This document shows positions 12,401 to 24,369 of a stretch of 64,000 nt of DNA, in pieces; positions within the stretch are counted from its first letter, which is position 1; each line of letters opens with the position of its first letter. Below the pieces are notes generated by a model. The model made no database searches. It had not been told where the DNA came from and was given only the letters and a program-made list of their open reading frames with translations. Origin of the DNA: Promerops cafer (taxonomy: Eukaryota > Chordata > Aves > Passeriformes > Nectariniidae); NCBI GenBank assembly GCA_013398275.1, contig VZSE01006608.1, positions 2,478,441 through 2,542,440 on the forward strand, in the 5' to 3' direction. A program made the translations under genes and the position numbers.

Positions 12401-15400
12401 TCACATCCCCTTCTTTACCCAAAACAAACATTCAGTTTCAGCCTTTCTTCTGACACGTTAATCGCACTTGTATAAGATAATGAGCTACCATGAACAGACA
12501 GGCTGAAAGTAGCAGTCGTCTCTAACAAAAAATAACAGGAACACTCTCTCTTCCGTGACAGATGGGAACACCATTGACAGGACATTGATTCCTGTCCAGG
12601 TGACAGGTAGTAACTTGCTTTCATATGTCTACACACCACCATTAAAACGGGGAGAAGAGGAAGAGAGGGAAGATGCCTTTCCTTCCAAATACATTGCTAC
12701 TGCCTTTCTGTGGTCTGACACACCATCACTACCCATCTGTTTCTTGGCAGTTTTGCCCTCACTTACGTTCCTCCAGCAGTTGTACAGACCCTTTTTTGGT
12801 CTGGTTCCCCTCCATGGAACCCACTGAATAAATTCATTACAGCCTTCCCTCTTCCAAGCCACAGACTAGAGCAACACCAAATGACTACCACATTGGGAGC
12901 TCTCCTTTCCTAGGGCTGAGGCCCTGTGGGCTTCCATCCAACAAAACACCAACGGGAGCAAACCCAACGTCTCAGAAAAGACAAGACAAAGCCTTACACC
13001 TTTCCGACGCTCTGACTCAAATTTTGTGCTCCAACTGTCCACCTTTAAGACTCTCCAAAAGAGTCTTCTCTCTTCTTTTGTAAGACTGATGGTACCTCGT
13101 GTAAAGCATCTACCACGTAAGGTGACACTAAGTGCTCTCTTCCTCAAGTCATTTCCAGTTTCCTGTTGTGTTTGTAGCAACACCATCCAAACAAACACAA
13201 TTCCTGTCCAGAGGAAATAAGGACAATATAAGAAAACCCACACCCTCTTTTAATCCTTTCCTAGGTTCCACATTTTTCTCCACCAGTAACTGGGTAAAAA
13301 AGGCACAAAATCACTCACAATCAGCTGAAAACAGCCCTTACCCCTCAAAGAGGTCACCCTCTTCTTACAAGTCTAGAAGCCTAGAGGAGGGAAAAAATAG
13401 AATCTGATGAAGCCTTTCCTGGGTTATTTGACTGTGAGACCTCAGGTACAGGTCACAACTGGTGAAATGCTCTGTTTGATCACAGAGTTCCTTTCAAGAT
13501 TTTCTGGATGGCAAAAAATTAGACCAATATAAAGAAACTTAGTACCTGGATAAAACTTGCTCAGTATGTCTATTAGTTTCTCTCTTTTGTGTCTGACTGC
13601 CATGAGAAAGTAACGAAATAATGAAGTCTGCAGCACAAAACACCAGACAGATTTGTTCCTAAACGTCTGAAAAACTCCCCCAAAGTGTCCTCAAGTGATG
13701 GAAGCTGTTGATCTTTCCTCAGTATCTGACAATACTGTTGCTAAGGAGAGTAAGATTCATGGAGGGAAGTCTTATAAGAGTCTTCATTAGATCAAATCAG
13801 GTATCTACCCCAGTGCACCAGAAAGAAAACGACAACTATTTTTCTCCATTAGGAATAATAACTTTGATTTGGGTCCTATTTGCACCAGCATAAGAAAGTC
13901 AGGTCATAAGAGAAAATTAAAAACAAAGCATATAAACCCCCACAAAAACAAGGCAAAAGGGACCATCCAATGCTTCTAAAGGATATTAATGTCCTAAATA
14001 GCCCATTGTCCACAAGAACTGCTATCAACTTACAGACTAGTGTTTTTTAACCCTTTTGATTCCAGCAAGCTGTGCATGTCACTACTTACTAACATACAAG
14101 CCTGAGTCCTTATCTATTTCTTAGGCCTGTTCCTGAAGATCTAATTATCCTCATTCTTTAATTATCAGAGAATATGACTTACCTGGAGTATTGAGGCATT
14201 TTATCCTCTCACCACAAATGCTTGGAGATTCAGTGCACTCATCTCTGTCCTGTAAATCACAAGAATCATATTGAAACAGTTTAACAAGACAACTTATATT
14301 TGAAACAGGCATTTCAGGCTCTGTGACATCCATCTGTCCGTAATAGGTGTATGTAGGGATGGAGAACGGGTTGATCCCATAAGCATGTTAGACCAGGACA
14401 ACTTTGATTTGGATTTGTTACCTGTTTTAACCAGGTATCCAAAACCACTGTGTGATGCCACAGAAAGCAAGCAGTGTGCAGATGAGCTGAATAGGGGGGT
14501 TGCACAAGTGACACTTGTTATGATGCACATCCCCAAGAGTGGCACATCAATCAATTGATCTTAAGGACGTTGCAACAATCGAGACAGTGTTAGGAAAGGC
14601 TTTTAAGGACATTAGTCTGGAAGGAAGCTGCTAACCAAAACACACATGAAAAGTAAATCAGAAAGCAATATTCCCTGTCAACAAGCCCTCCTTTCACCCT
14701 ACAGTAGGCAGAGGGGAAAGAAAAACAGCCTACATTTGCCTGTAAATGCTAGCATTAAAGAAAATTGAGGCTAGCAGAGAGGGAACTGGACAGACACATT
14801 CAGGTTCTCAGTATCTGGTCCAGCTGGTCAGGCTCATGTTAAGCTAAGAACTGGGGGCAACACTTAGCAAACAAGATACTTCTTTAAATATCAAGTTGCC
14901 CATATATCTTAGGACTTCTAAATGACAGAAAAGCAAACAAGGAACCATCTTATTTTGCTTGCATGCTAGTTTTGTGTTGTATAATAAAATGTATCTTATA
15001 ATAAAATGTATTTAACAATAGAAGTATCCATGTTCTATACTTGTGTATTTGTATGTTATGTTTAAGAAGGAACTAGTTCTTACATTTGTTTTAACTGACA
15101 ACTTCTGTTTACAAACTTATAAATAAATGTCTTACTTATACTTAATAAAGCTTTCCTTTGCTTTTCAAAGATGTCTAGAAGCTCCTGTAGACTGTAATGG
15201 AATCAATTAAATAAACAAATTTAGCATGCATAAGTCTAAATGTTTTAGGATGTCTTTTCCTGCCATGATGAAAAGAATCAAAGTCCTGCCAGCTGTCAGG
15301 TTTGGGAAAGTGTCACACCCAACAGGCACAAACTAGTGCCTCATTTAGAACACTAAATGCTAAAGAGAAACCCACAAAAAAACCTTCTGGCAGGCTTTGA

Positions 15401-18400
15401 AGTTCCATAGACCCATTTGGTAAAACTCATGATCCAAACCGGATTTCTCTAGCTCTCCAAGCAGTTATTTCCAGAACGTTATCCCAAAATGCCCAATACA
15501 ATGCTTCATAAGCAATAACTGAAAGATACAGAATTGTTTCACCTGGCAAATCCGATCAGAGTTTGCAGAACATTCGGCCATTTGGAAAAAGCCAGCAGGA
15601 CACAATGTGCACTTTTCACATTGTGAAGGTGTCTTTTGGAAATTGCAAAATTCATCACTTTCACAAAGGCCACAGTCCAGCAAAGATTCCCCAACGTTAA
15701 TCACTTTTGCATCCACTTCTACTTTGTGCACAGAGTATGACTTCTGGAGATGATTTCTGACCTGGTTCTGAAGTCCATGAAGATGACTTTCAAAATAATT
15801 TTGAATATCTTCCTGCAAACTCTGAAATGACATTTGTTTCACTGTATCAAAAAGCATGCCATACTGGACTTTGATCAGATCCATTTGCTCATACATTTTT
15901 CTTTGCTGTTCAAGAATCTCCCGTTGCTGGCTAACCAACATGTGCTGCTGTTCAGCAAGTTTTTGCTGCAAATCAACAATGATCTGCTGTTGGCTTTTTA
16001 GCATTTCAGTGAATTTCTCGTGCCCTTTCGCAAGGTGCAGCTGTAGTATTAAGGCATCTTCAGATGGAACTTCATTTTCTCCTGAAATACAAATGATCTA
16101 TTATTGTCCAAGCTTGTTGTATTATCTCTTCAAAAGCATTCCAATTTTAGCAAATTAATGGAAAGTCTCACTAAATTCAAGTCATCATTATAAGGTCAGT
16201 TCCTTTACTATCTTTGTAGCCCCTTCATGGAACCACAAGGTTTTCCATTCCATAAGCAGCTTATGAAATCATCACTTGTGCCTGCTTCAGGGCATAAATT
16301 AATCACCACATAAATAACAGATTAATCATTCCTATGTGCATGTTCAAACACAGTAAAGAGTAAATGGCCAATTTTCACTGTAGAAGTGATAAAATGAAGT
16401 GATAAAACTTGCTGCGAATACTAAGCTATTAAGGGTAGTAAAAGTAAGGGACAATTGCAAAGAGCTGCAAAGTGACTCTATGATACTAAGCAGCAGCAAT
16501 AAAATGACCAAAAAAAAGTTCAGAGGAGATAAAGGTGAATTGAAGTTCTCACTGAAAAAAAATCCAAGTTTTTTTAGATCAAATGTCATACTTGTACATT
16601 ATTATTACCCCTTGGAAATAATCTTGAAATAATATATCTAAATATAGATGTTGGGCTACAGAGCCATGTAATCATCAGTTCAGTGCCCAACAGAGGTCAG
16701 AAAGGCAAATAAAATGCTAGGATTAATTAGAAGAAGAACATATAACAGAAGATAATAGATCATTATGACACTACATTAATCAATAGAGCATCTGAATACA
16801 GAATGCAGTCCTGGTTCCCCATCTCAAAAAGGAGTATAGAAGAACTCACAAGTTCACAAAAAGGGCAGCAAGGAAAATCTAACATATGATACTGCTGCAA
16901 TATGAGAAAGTAGTTAAGACTTTTCAGGATCAGGAAAAAAAAAAAGAAACCAAACAACTGTGCTATATTACAGGTATCCTAAAGCAAGTAAATATGGAAT
17001 GACTCTTCAGTCTTTCTTCCAATACAAGAATTAAAGGACATTAAATGAAGGCAACAGTTCCATACACACTAAAACTTCAAAAATAAAATCAATTTGGGGC
17101 TTAAAGACAGACATCGATCAGATTCAGGAAATCTAAGCAACAAACTGTTGGAGCTGGGAAATGATCTATGAAAATATTGTGCTGTACTTTCTACAGTATC
17201 TGCTACTGGACACTGCCAGAGAGAATCCTCAATTTGTATAATCACTCATCTGTTCTTAAGCAGCACTGATTTTTATTCTCACAAGCACAGAACATGAAGG
17301 ATGACACAATGAATGAAGACCATATCCAGTTCTTTTTTACAGTTCCCAAAATATTTTGCTGTTTGATTAGTTTTACTCACAGCATAAGGCACACATTAAT
17401 TTTTATTTTTCAGCATTAATTTAAATATTAAGGTAGTTTCCAGTATACTGGATTTGAGAAAACAAAGACCAGGACAAGACAACAAAACCCAGCTTCTGTG
17501 CATTCCTTGTTTTGGGATGCCAGTCTTTCATCTGAAGCAAGGTGCACTCATGGTGCTGCTGAGAAATAGCAGGGACAATGGGCTCATCTGATGTGAAATG
17601 GGACTACAAGGCTGCACTCCAGCATCTTCACTTGGCCAAAAGAAGTGGTGGTTCAGCTGCAGTTGGCAGGAGTTTTCCAGACAGTAGGTTTGTGTAACCC
17701 CTGCAGATGGGCTGTGCTGGCTGTGACAGGCAGCTGGTGAAGAGTGACAGCCATGTCCCTCATGTACACGAGCCTGCAAACATGGAATCAGCTTGAGTCC
17801 CTGGTATGGCCTGTATGTTGGAGGGCTGGCATCAGGCATGGCCTTCAGCAAGTATCTGAGTAGACTGCACCCTGTATGAATGGGGCTTTTTAGCAGGCTG
17901 AACAACAGACTATTCGGTTCACCAAAACACAGTTTTTTCCAGCAGGTTAACTAGAGCAGGGATATTTTATTTACTAAAGAATAACTGCGAATCTACTCAG
18001 GCACTGTCACAAAGATGGCAGTCATAGGCTGGGGTGGGCCACCAAGTCTCCACCTGTGCATGGTGAATTAATGCAGGTAGAAAAACAGCCTTTGGGTCAC
18101 CTAGGCAGTATATTCCAGCTCCCCTGCTGTCTGAGGAGAGGTCAACAGCAAAGAAACACCCCATTCAGCTGGTATTAGTGACATGCTGAAATGGTACCTT
18201 GACAGAAATGTTCCTCTAGAAACAGAGAAAGACAAGAACAGTCACTGACCGGTCCCTTGAATCATTGAATAATGGCTTGCGTTGGAAGGGACCTTAGAGT
18301 TCATCCACTTCCAATGTGCCCCTGCCACGGGCAGGGACACCCTGAACTAGACCATGTTGCTCAGAGCACCATCCAAGCTGGCCCTCAACACTTCCAGGAG

Positions 18401-21318
18401 TGGGGCATCCACGAGTTCTCTGTACAACCTGCTCAGTGCCTCACCACCCTCACAGTAAAGAATTGCTTCCTAATATCTTATCTACACGTACTCTCTTTTA
18501 AGTTGGAAGCCATTCCCCCTTGTCATGGACATTACATCTGTTTGAGTTGCAGCTCTCCCCAGACAATTGTCAATGCTTTTCCCCCTATTAGAGATCTGAT
18601 TATCATATCATTTATTCTGTTTGTTTCAGTAGACAAGCCATGCTGGAATTGCTATACAAACCATGCTTATTTGCAAGATTTTACTCTAGCTGCCAATGGG
18701 GATTCCTCTCCACTACTGTAGGAAGCCCACTGACCAGTGTTCAAAAGAAGGTCTCAGGGAAACACAGAGAATGTTAGAGGTTGCAAGCAGAGCAGAATGC
18801 TGGATGCTTGCCTATACACTGACTTGAAGGAAACCAAAGGCAGTCAACGTGCCTTTTTTTTTTGTTCTTGAGGCTAAGTACATGGAATTTTTGCTAGATG
18901 TTGATGAATTCACTATGTGGTTCTTCCACTCCTAAGAGAGAGAGCTGCCTTATAAAGGTCTGTGTTGGGTCCTGTCTTTGGAATGGGCAAAAGATGTATT
19001 TATGTCCTCTGTCCGGTCTGGACAAAAGCATGTCTACAGCATGACTCATTCACACCAACTGCAGCAGCGGGCACAAGGTAATAGCAGTGCAAGAGGACAA
19101 CTTCTGAGGGTGCAGCAGTCCTCATCTGAAAACTCACATAGAAGCTTGGGTGTTATCACTTGCAGGTTATCACTTGCAGGTTTGTTTGCTGTGTGTTCCA
19201 TGTCGACAGTGCCTTCCATGAGATTACATGGTTTAGTGGGCAGTGTTGTACACTGCTTTCTCTCCAATATATAGGACACTTCTCTCTGCCACAGGAAGAT
19301 GAATGCACAAATCCATGATCACCACTGCCCATAATCCATTCTTGATGCATTCAAGGATTTTTAAAGGGAAACTTCTAACCACACTTTTCTTCCTCCAAGA
19401 CTTCACCCAGCATCAGGCCTGCAAAGAGTATAAAATTGAAAGAGCAAACTCTGTCTCCAAACATCTTCACCCTCTGACCCTTTAGCTTTAATTCCTCTGA
19501 CCCACATCAGAGGGGACAGAGGACCCACACCTAAGGCCCAGGCGATGAGAGGTGCATGTAACTCACCATGTTAGCTGTAACTGCTGATGTATTGGAGACT
19601 GAGCAGCACAGGCTGACCAGAGACAGCCAAAGAATAAGATAATGTTTGGAGAAACATGTTGTGCTGAGCTGGATGCTCTTTGTAAAATGTGAACGGAGAT
19701 ACAACATAGCTGTTTTCAGCACCATCTGAAAGTATTACTCTTTTCTGTACCAGCAGAATGCTCTTACTATTTGCCAAGGCTTGTATAACACAGAGACGGA
19801 CTTTGGTACGGACAAAGAAAATGCAGATATCCTGGGTTCTTTGGCAAAATGGAGGCATGGCATTTATGATGACAGTAGGAAGACGAATATGCACAGAAGG
19901 AGAGAAGAGGGAGGTTAACCATACTGTCTTGTTTTCTGTCCACCTTTGGTCACTGGGCATACAGAGGTTCTCTAAGACATCTGGGGACAGTTTCAAGCAA
20001 GATGAAAATAGACAGTGTCACTGCATTGTACACAGGGGGGCTTAAATGTCAGTCCTGGGACTGGAATCACCAAGTGCAGCAGTCTCCTTTGGAGGAGATG
20101 TCACTTCACTAAGTAGACCTTGATAACTTGCAGGCTTAGCATGTGCGTAGTGTCTGAAGTAGCCATGGCACTCATATCTGCCACGAAGATGTGACAAAGC
20201 TTAAATTACCTTCTTCATGCTTTTCATTAGCTTTTAACATCAATGGGAAATAAATCACCCTTCCTAATATATTACCTATCTTGCAGACAAGACATTAAAC
20301 CAGAATCCAAACTGTTTTGTGGTTATTAAAGTCTTGTTGGTGCTCTTCATGTCAGTAAATCCACAAATCCCTGACAATTAGAGACACCTTCTGCTGACCC
20401 ATGAGTATAAACATAGATGTACGTGGCTTCCTACAGGGATACCAAATTCACCAGAGCTGTGCTTGTCAATGGGCAGGCAAGTGTCCTGAACAATGCATTG
20501 TAAGACATGTTTTACAACTTTTTTCCCCCGCCTATTACAGCCAGAGAGTTTGGCAGCAATAGCAAGTTTCTTACCAGCACGGGTATGGAACGTACACCCC
20601 ACCCCACAGAAGCCTTTTACAATGTTGCTATAAATTAAGAACACCAGAAATACAAGACTGTGAAGAGAGAGGCTTAAACTTGTTTAAAAACAGCACTTGA
20701 AAAGATTCTGCCACATTTCATCAGCTCTAGGTCTCCTAGGTGCACATGTTTATAGAGGGGAGATGAAGGGGAGCAGAGCGAGGAGTCACGGCAGTAATTC
20801 CCTCACATAGTGTGAAGACCAGTGCCAGATTTTCTTCCTAACTCTCCCAAAACAAGGAGCTCTGGCGCAGTCGCTCAGGTACGCCTGCGTCCGGGTTCTC
20901 AGAGGTGCTGCAGCCCCTTGGCCCAGCAGACACCTGCCCGGCTCGAGGAGACCCAGCACCCTGTGGCTGCGGCTCTCCGTGACCACACTGAGCCTCCGCG
21001 GGCTGCAGGAGCCCTACGTGCCACGCAAGGGCGGTGATGGTGTGGGGTGCGCCCTCCCGCCCCCGGGCCCCTCGTGCCGTCCCGCACCTGGCTTGACGTC
21101 GCAGGTGAGCTGCACCCCCGGGGCGCCGCCGCCTCGCTCGGGAGCGGCGTGGGCAAATTCGTCCCCCGCGAACTGGGCGGCTCTGTCGGCGGCGCGCAGC
21201 AGGGCGGGCTCGGGGCAGCCCTCGGCGGGGGCGGCGCAGGCCGGGCCGCGGGGCCGNGGCAGACGCCGAGCCAGCAGCGCGCCCACCACAGCCGTCTCCC
21301 CGGCATGTCTGGCCGCGC
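7957..21318 (-). CDS. Spliced gene: secreted coiled-coil/TNFR-like/EGF/C1q-like multidomain protein (whole coding locus)
   Basis: Four exons join in phase: 21318-21088 (exit phase 1), 16081-15543 (exit phase 0), 14249-14183 (exit phase 1) and 9476-7957 (stop TAA). Every internal junction has an AG acceptor and a GT donor, and the frame stays open for about 784 codons. Domain order is an Ala/Gly-rich N-terminus, a long Gln-rich coiled coil, a TNFR-like Cys module, a Ca-binding-type EGF module, a second TNFR-like Cys module and three repeats of about 150 residues resembling C1q/TNF jelly rolls. Several N-x-S/T sites and many cysteines suggest a secreted glycoprotein, with the coiled coil driving oligomerisation. 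I do not recognise the gene and give no symbol. It lies head-to-head with APBB1IP about 18 kb away. The start codon is unresolved (see the first coding exon). Function is unknown; ligand or matrix binding is only inference from the domains. Confidence 0.82.
9477..14182 (-). other. Intron (4.7 kb) interrupting the EGF module
   Basis: Bounded by GTAAGT at 14182 and AG at 9477. It contains no other exon I can support. Small open frames around 9.8-10.1 kb and 12.6-13.4 kb have no recognisable content. Confidence 0.8.
14183..14249 (-). CDS. Short exon encoding the first half of an EGF-like (calcium-binding type) module
   Basis: A 67-base exon with acceptor TTTACAG|GAC and consensus donor CAG|GTAAGT. 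It enters in phase 0 and leaves in phase 1. The 22 codons read DRDECTESPSIC then GERIKCLNTP, the classic start of a calcium-binding EGF domain: D-x-D/N-E-C for Ca binding, three cysteines, then the C-x-N-T-x-G turn. The domain continues across the 4.7-kb intron into the last exon with GGFRC. Cutting an EGF module at the Asn-Thr-Pro-Gly turn in phase 1 is an unusual position. The residues are too well ordered to be chance. Confidence 0.85.
14250..15542 (-). other. Intron between the coiled-coil exon and the EGF exon
   Basis: Bounded by GTGAAA at 15542 and TTTACAG ending at 14250. The interior is AT-rich and no repeat family was recognised. Confidence 0.8.
15543..16081 (-). CDS. Exon encoding the Gln-rich coiled coil and first TNFR-like cysteine module
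   Basis: The acceptor AG is at 16083-16082 and the donor CAG|GTGAAA follows 15543. The exon is 539 bases: two bases completing Gly, then 179 codons, leaving in phase 0. The first two thirds is a long amphipathic helix rich in Gln, Leu and Glu, with motifs such as QQQIIVDLQQKLAEQQ and QQREILEQQRKMYEQM, as expected of a parallel oligomerising coiled coil. The last 55 or so residues carry closely spaced cysteines (CGLCESDEFC, CEKCTLCPAGFF, AECSANSDRICQ), which match the spacing of a TNFR/NGFR cysteine-rich repeat, including the typical CPxGFF and DRxC elements. An extracellular oligomer is the likely context. Coiled coil plus TNFR-like repeats is not a standard receptor layout, and no membrane helix is visible here. 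Confidence 0.88.
18257..18560 (-). mobile_element. CR1 LINE 3'-end fragment
   Basis: On the minus strand this is the familiar 3' region of avian CR1. Read on the plus strand, the blocks run in the expected reversed order: the terminal ATTCTATG-type repeat (degraded), GGAAGGGACCTT, CCTGCCACGGGCAGGGACA, a CACTTCCAGGAGTGGGGCAT block, and TGCCTCACCACCCTCACAG followed by AATTGCTTCCTAATATCT. It is a 5'-truncated copy of about 300 bp inside an intron, so it lies in the same direction as the host gene. A 149-codon open frame on the plus strand here is only a by-product. Confidence 0.9.
19152..19179. repeat. Perfect tandem duplication of 14 bp
   Basis: The unit GTTATCACTTGCAG occurs twice without mismatch or spacer. 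It probably arose recently by replication slippage. Confidence 0.9.
21088..21318 (-). CDS. First recognised coding exon of the multidomain gene (N-terminal region)
   Basis: The exon is bounded by a strong polypyrimidine tract with AG ending at 21319 and by the donor AG|GTGCGG after 21088. Only one frame joins the next exon without a stop. It ends in LTCDVKP plus one base, which completes Gly with the first two bases of the next exon, and it is open back to the acceptor. The only ATG in the exon (21306-21304, G at -3, C at +4) is in another frame, beginning MPGRRLWWARCWLGVC, which looks like a short signal peptide. One extra base beside the N at 21257 would fuse that start to the downstream frame. 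Otherwise the start must lie in an upstream exon. The exon sits in a CpG island and is Ala/Gly/Pro-rich, so the reading rests on splice phase rather than homology. Confidence 0.6.
21257..21257. other. Ambiguous base (N) inside a coding exon
   Basis: A single N falls in a GC-rich run within the first recognised coding exon. In the frame that continues to the next exon it is the third base of CCN (Pro), so its identity does not matter there. If it marks a collapsed base, the reading frame of the upstream ATG changes. Confidence 0.9.
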
Positions 21319-21443
21319 CTGAAAGAGAAGAGAGGCCGTGGCGGGTCAGGGCAGATGCCCCTCTCCCTCCGCCCTAGCCCGGGGTGCGCAGAGCCGCGGA
21401 ACCCGGCCCCCCACACCCCTCTTTCCCTCCGTTGTGCAGGTAC

Positions 21444-21641
21444 CGTCACAGCATCCCAAATACAGAAGAAACTTTTCATCCCCGTCCCGTCCCTCCCTGG
21501 CGTCTCCCGGCGTAACCTGCGGGAAGGTGCGGGGCGGCGCTCGGAGCAAGTGCGGCCTCGGGGCTGTGCTCCACGGAGCGGCTGCCCGCAGCGGGGACCA
21601 ACCTCCTCCGAAAGCTGGAGGGGAATGGAAATGTGCAACAT
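21444..21641 (-). other. Candidate 5' untranslated leader exon of the multidomain gene (left edge at donor)
   Basis: A good donor (GACG|GTACCT) ends at 21444 on the minus strand, 125 bases upstream of the acceptor for the first recognised coding exon. The sequence upstream is CpG-rich. In the frame that would enter the next exon correctly I find no ATG, so this exon would be non-coding if used. The outer limit is arbitrary because no transcription start can be seen. Confidence 0.3.
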
Positions 21642-21830
21642 TCCTGGGGCTTCGTTAGCATCAGATTTCCCAAGCGCCTCCCTTTAACTCCTTCGCTCCT
21701 CCAGCCCCTGCCGGCTGCCCGGGGCGGCGGTGGGACGGAGGCGGGGGCTGCCCAGCGGCTCCCACCGCCTCCGGCTCTCCCGCCGGCGTTCTTGGCTGTG
21801 TTATCCCGCGGCGCCCAGACAGGGATATGT

Positions 21831-24369
21831 ACATGTCTTAAAAGGCTAGCTTTTTTTCCGAGTGGTTTTACTGAGCCTCAAGGGGGAAAAAAAAAAAAAA
21901 AAAAAAGGAAAAGAGAAAAAAAAAACCCCAAAGCCAAACAACCAAAACCTCAAACCCAAAAGGAGTGAAGTACACGCGCGGCGCAGTTTCCAATAAAGAA
22001 AATTTCACGCGGCTGAAAAAGTTATGGGTAGTTTGGATTTCTTGGTTCCCACTTCGATCGTCAGGAACCTCCATCAAAGATAACCACAACCGCAGCTGCC
22101 GTTTTCTCTGGGGCTACCGAGGGCCGCAGCAGAACGGAAGCGAAGGACCGCTTTTGAACAGACCAACCATGTGGCTATGCCCGTGTGTATTTGCTTTCTG
22201 ATAAAGCAGCTTCCCCGGACCGTTTCTGGCAGCGCTCACACCGAGGTGTGAGGATCAGCATACCTTTCAAGTGCTCTGAGGCGTGAATAACTCCCCGCAG
22301 CAGGAGCCACCTCGCTTATCTAATCTCTTCCACATGCTACCGCGGGAAAGCGACATCAAGTGTGTCCAGTTCAGCACTAACTGCGATGCCGCTTTGGGAA
22401 ATCGGCCAGCACAGATACAATAGCTATGAACAGAAGAACAGTTACAGAAAATCCTATTTATTAATTCATTAGCTTCAGCTTCCTTCCATCCACGGGCTCA
22501 CACACATGTAAAACCTCTTCAGAGTATCTTTGCAATGCTCTCACGTAGTTGCTTTGCTATCACTTAAACAGGAAAGAGGAGAAACAGCACTGTTTTGTTG
22601 GTTGGTTGATTTGTTTTGGTTTTTTTTCCCTACAAATACTGTTTGAAACTTCTTGGAATCTCTCTTTTTTTTTTTTTTTCTTTAATTCAGGCTGATTCAT
22701 TTACTCTTTTCCTTGCTACTGGAAAAGCATATCAAATACATCACTTGCAAACTGGCTTGCCATTTTTTGACTTAAGCATTACTTATTTTGAAAACACTGG
22801 CTTGTCAAAACTGAAATGCCCTGTGCAGCAGCAGTAAAGGCTCCAACACACAGGGGTTGTAGCCCCTACTGAATTCTGCAAGGCTGGTGACCTGCCAGGT
22901 TCTAGAACACCTGCCTGGGACAGGGATACCTGTCATCCCTGCCAGACCAGATCCTACATGAAATGCCCAACAGTTCCTTGACTCTTTGCTTTCACCTTCA
23001 ACTGAAGTAGAATTCCAGTGTCAACTGCTCCTGAGAGAGCCTATGTTTTCCTATGGCTTCCAGTAGCTCTACAAAAAGGCACAGAATAAATGGAGATAAA
23101 CCTCCACAGTTTGTCCCTCCGGAGAATAGTGGTAGTATGGAGCTCTGCATGAGCTAATTTTTTTCTTCTGAATGAATACCTGTTTGTTTTCTCTAGTTCC
23201 TTGATAGGTTTTGCAGCCAGTACATTGCTACCTCAGCTATATTACTTTGGAGATCTGTGCCAGTACATATAAAGCTACATGAGATACGAACTCATCTCTG
23301 GATCATCTTCAGAAATGCCATAAAAAAGGCTAAAGAGTTGGGGATGATTCCCAGATTAGCTACACCTTCAGGCTAATAATTCATGAAATAACATGAGACA
23401 TGACGTTCTCAGACGCTACACAGATCAAGAGAAACTTTCCTGAATTTGAGCTCTTTATATACCAATGCAAAAAATAAGAATAGAATTTACCTTCAAATGT
23501 GAACGTTAATATCAATTTTTTTTTTTTCTGGGGAAAAAAAGCTTTTAAATAGGCAAATATCGTATCAGTAATAGTGTCAACAGGAGTATTGATTCACACA
23601 TTTGACTTTGGAAGTGTCTATAATGCAGCAGTGAGAAATGCTGCCATTGGTTTGACAAGTAGCATAAACACATGCATGCCATTCCTTATGATTGAAAAGC
23701 TGCGCATCAATTAAATGGAGGGCGTGACACATGTAAGAAGTATGTTCTGCTGATGCCCAGTATAGGACATATCAGCTATATGACTCTATTTGTAGGTACT
23801 GTCTGCTGGTGCATAGGTACCAGAGTGACCCAGCAAACCTGCTGAACATCCAAACTGAAGTCAGCGACTTGTTTGTAAATACACATAAAGCTGTACCTGT
23901 TGCACTCTTGCTTTCTTTCCCTGTGTGGGCACTGTGTAAGAAGGGAGAGTCCCTACTTCACAAGTTTGAAAGATGGTTTGGAGCAACGCTTTTGTTTTTC
24001 ATGGCATTTTTCAGATTGGCTGTTTGCTGGCACAAAAGGAGCGTCTCAGACCAAAGAAGTAAGTAAGGGGCTCCTACATCTCCTCTATATGCAGTTTGGG
24101 GCATGTTCTTCAGACCTGGCAATAATTAAAATTCATACAGAACCAGTTTGTACAGCTACATCCCCGGCCAGGCACTGGTACCTGTTCGGTGTCTGTCCAG
24201 AAAAGAGCATATCCTATTAGATTCTCCCAAAAAGCACCCTCTGCAAGTGCCAAAACTGGATGTGATAGGCAACAAAGACAGGTAATTTCTGCAAAACAGC
24301 CCTGCTGCTCTGAACCAGCACACAAACCCGGAAAGAAACCAAACCCGATTTATTTAGCCCCATCTTCAA
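21831..24369. other. Non-coding stretch between two CpG islands
   Basis: The left part has an A-tract (about 21883-21905) and purine-rich DNA, followed by mixed single-copy-looking sequence with T-tracts at about 22661 and 23517. I see no supported exon. Confidence 0.6.

Larger units (their letters stand above)
16082..21087 (-). other. Intron (5.0 kb) after the first recognised coding exon
   Basis: Bounded by GTGCGG at 21087 and TTTCAG ending at 16082. It contains a CR1 copy at 18.26-18.56 kb and a short tandem duplication at 19152. No additional in-phase exon was found. Confidence 0.75.
20840..21830. promoter_or_regulatory. CpG island, probable promoter of the minus-strand multidomain gene
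   Basis: About 1 kb of strongly GC- and CpG-rich DNA surrounds the first recognised coding exon and the candidate leader exon. The flanks are AT-rich, and a long A-tract begins just outside at about 21883. The location fits the 5' end of the minus-strand gene. All reading frames are open here by composition, so long open frames in this block mean little. Confidence 0.7.

Noticed and set aside
18272..18721. 149-codon plus-strand open frame
   Set aside because: It is the antisense of a CR1 3' end and has no coding meaning.
19569..19725. Minus-strand open frame with a hydrophobic stretch (HYLILWLSLVSLCC) and a good donor after ATG at 19569
   Set aside because: It looked like an alternative signal-peptide exon, but its phase-0 exit would create a stop within 11 codons of the next exon at 16081.
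20838..21641. 267-codon open frame on the minus strand in the CpG island
   Set aside because: All frames are open in this GC-rich block. This frame does not join the next exon of the gene and contains only Arg/Gly/Pro-rich sequence.
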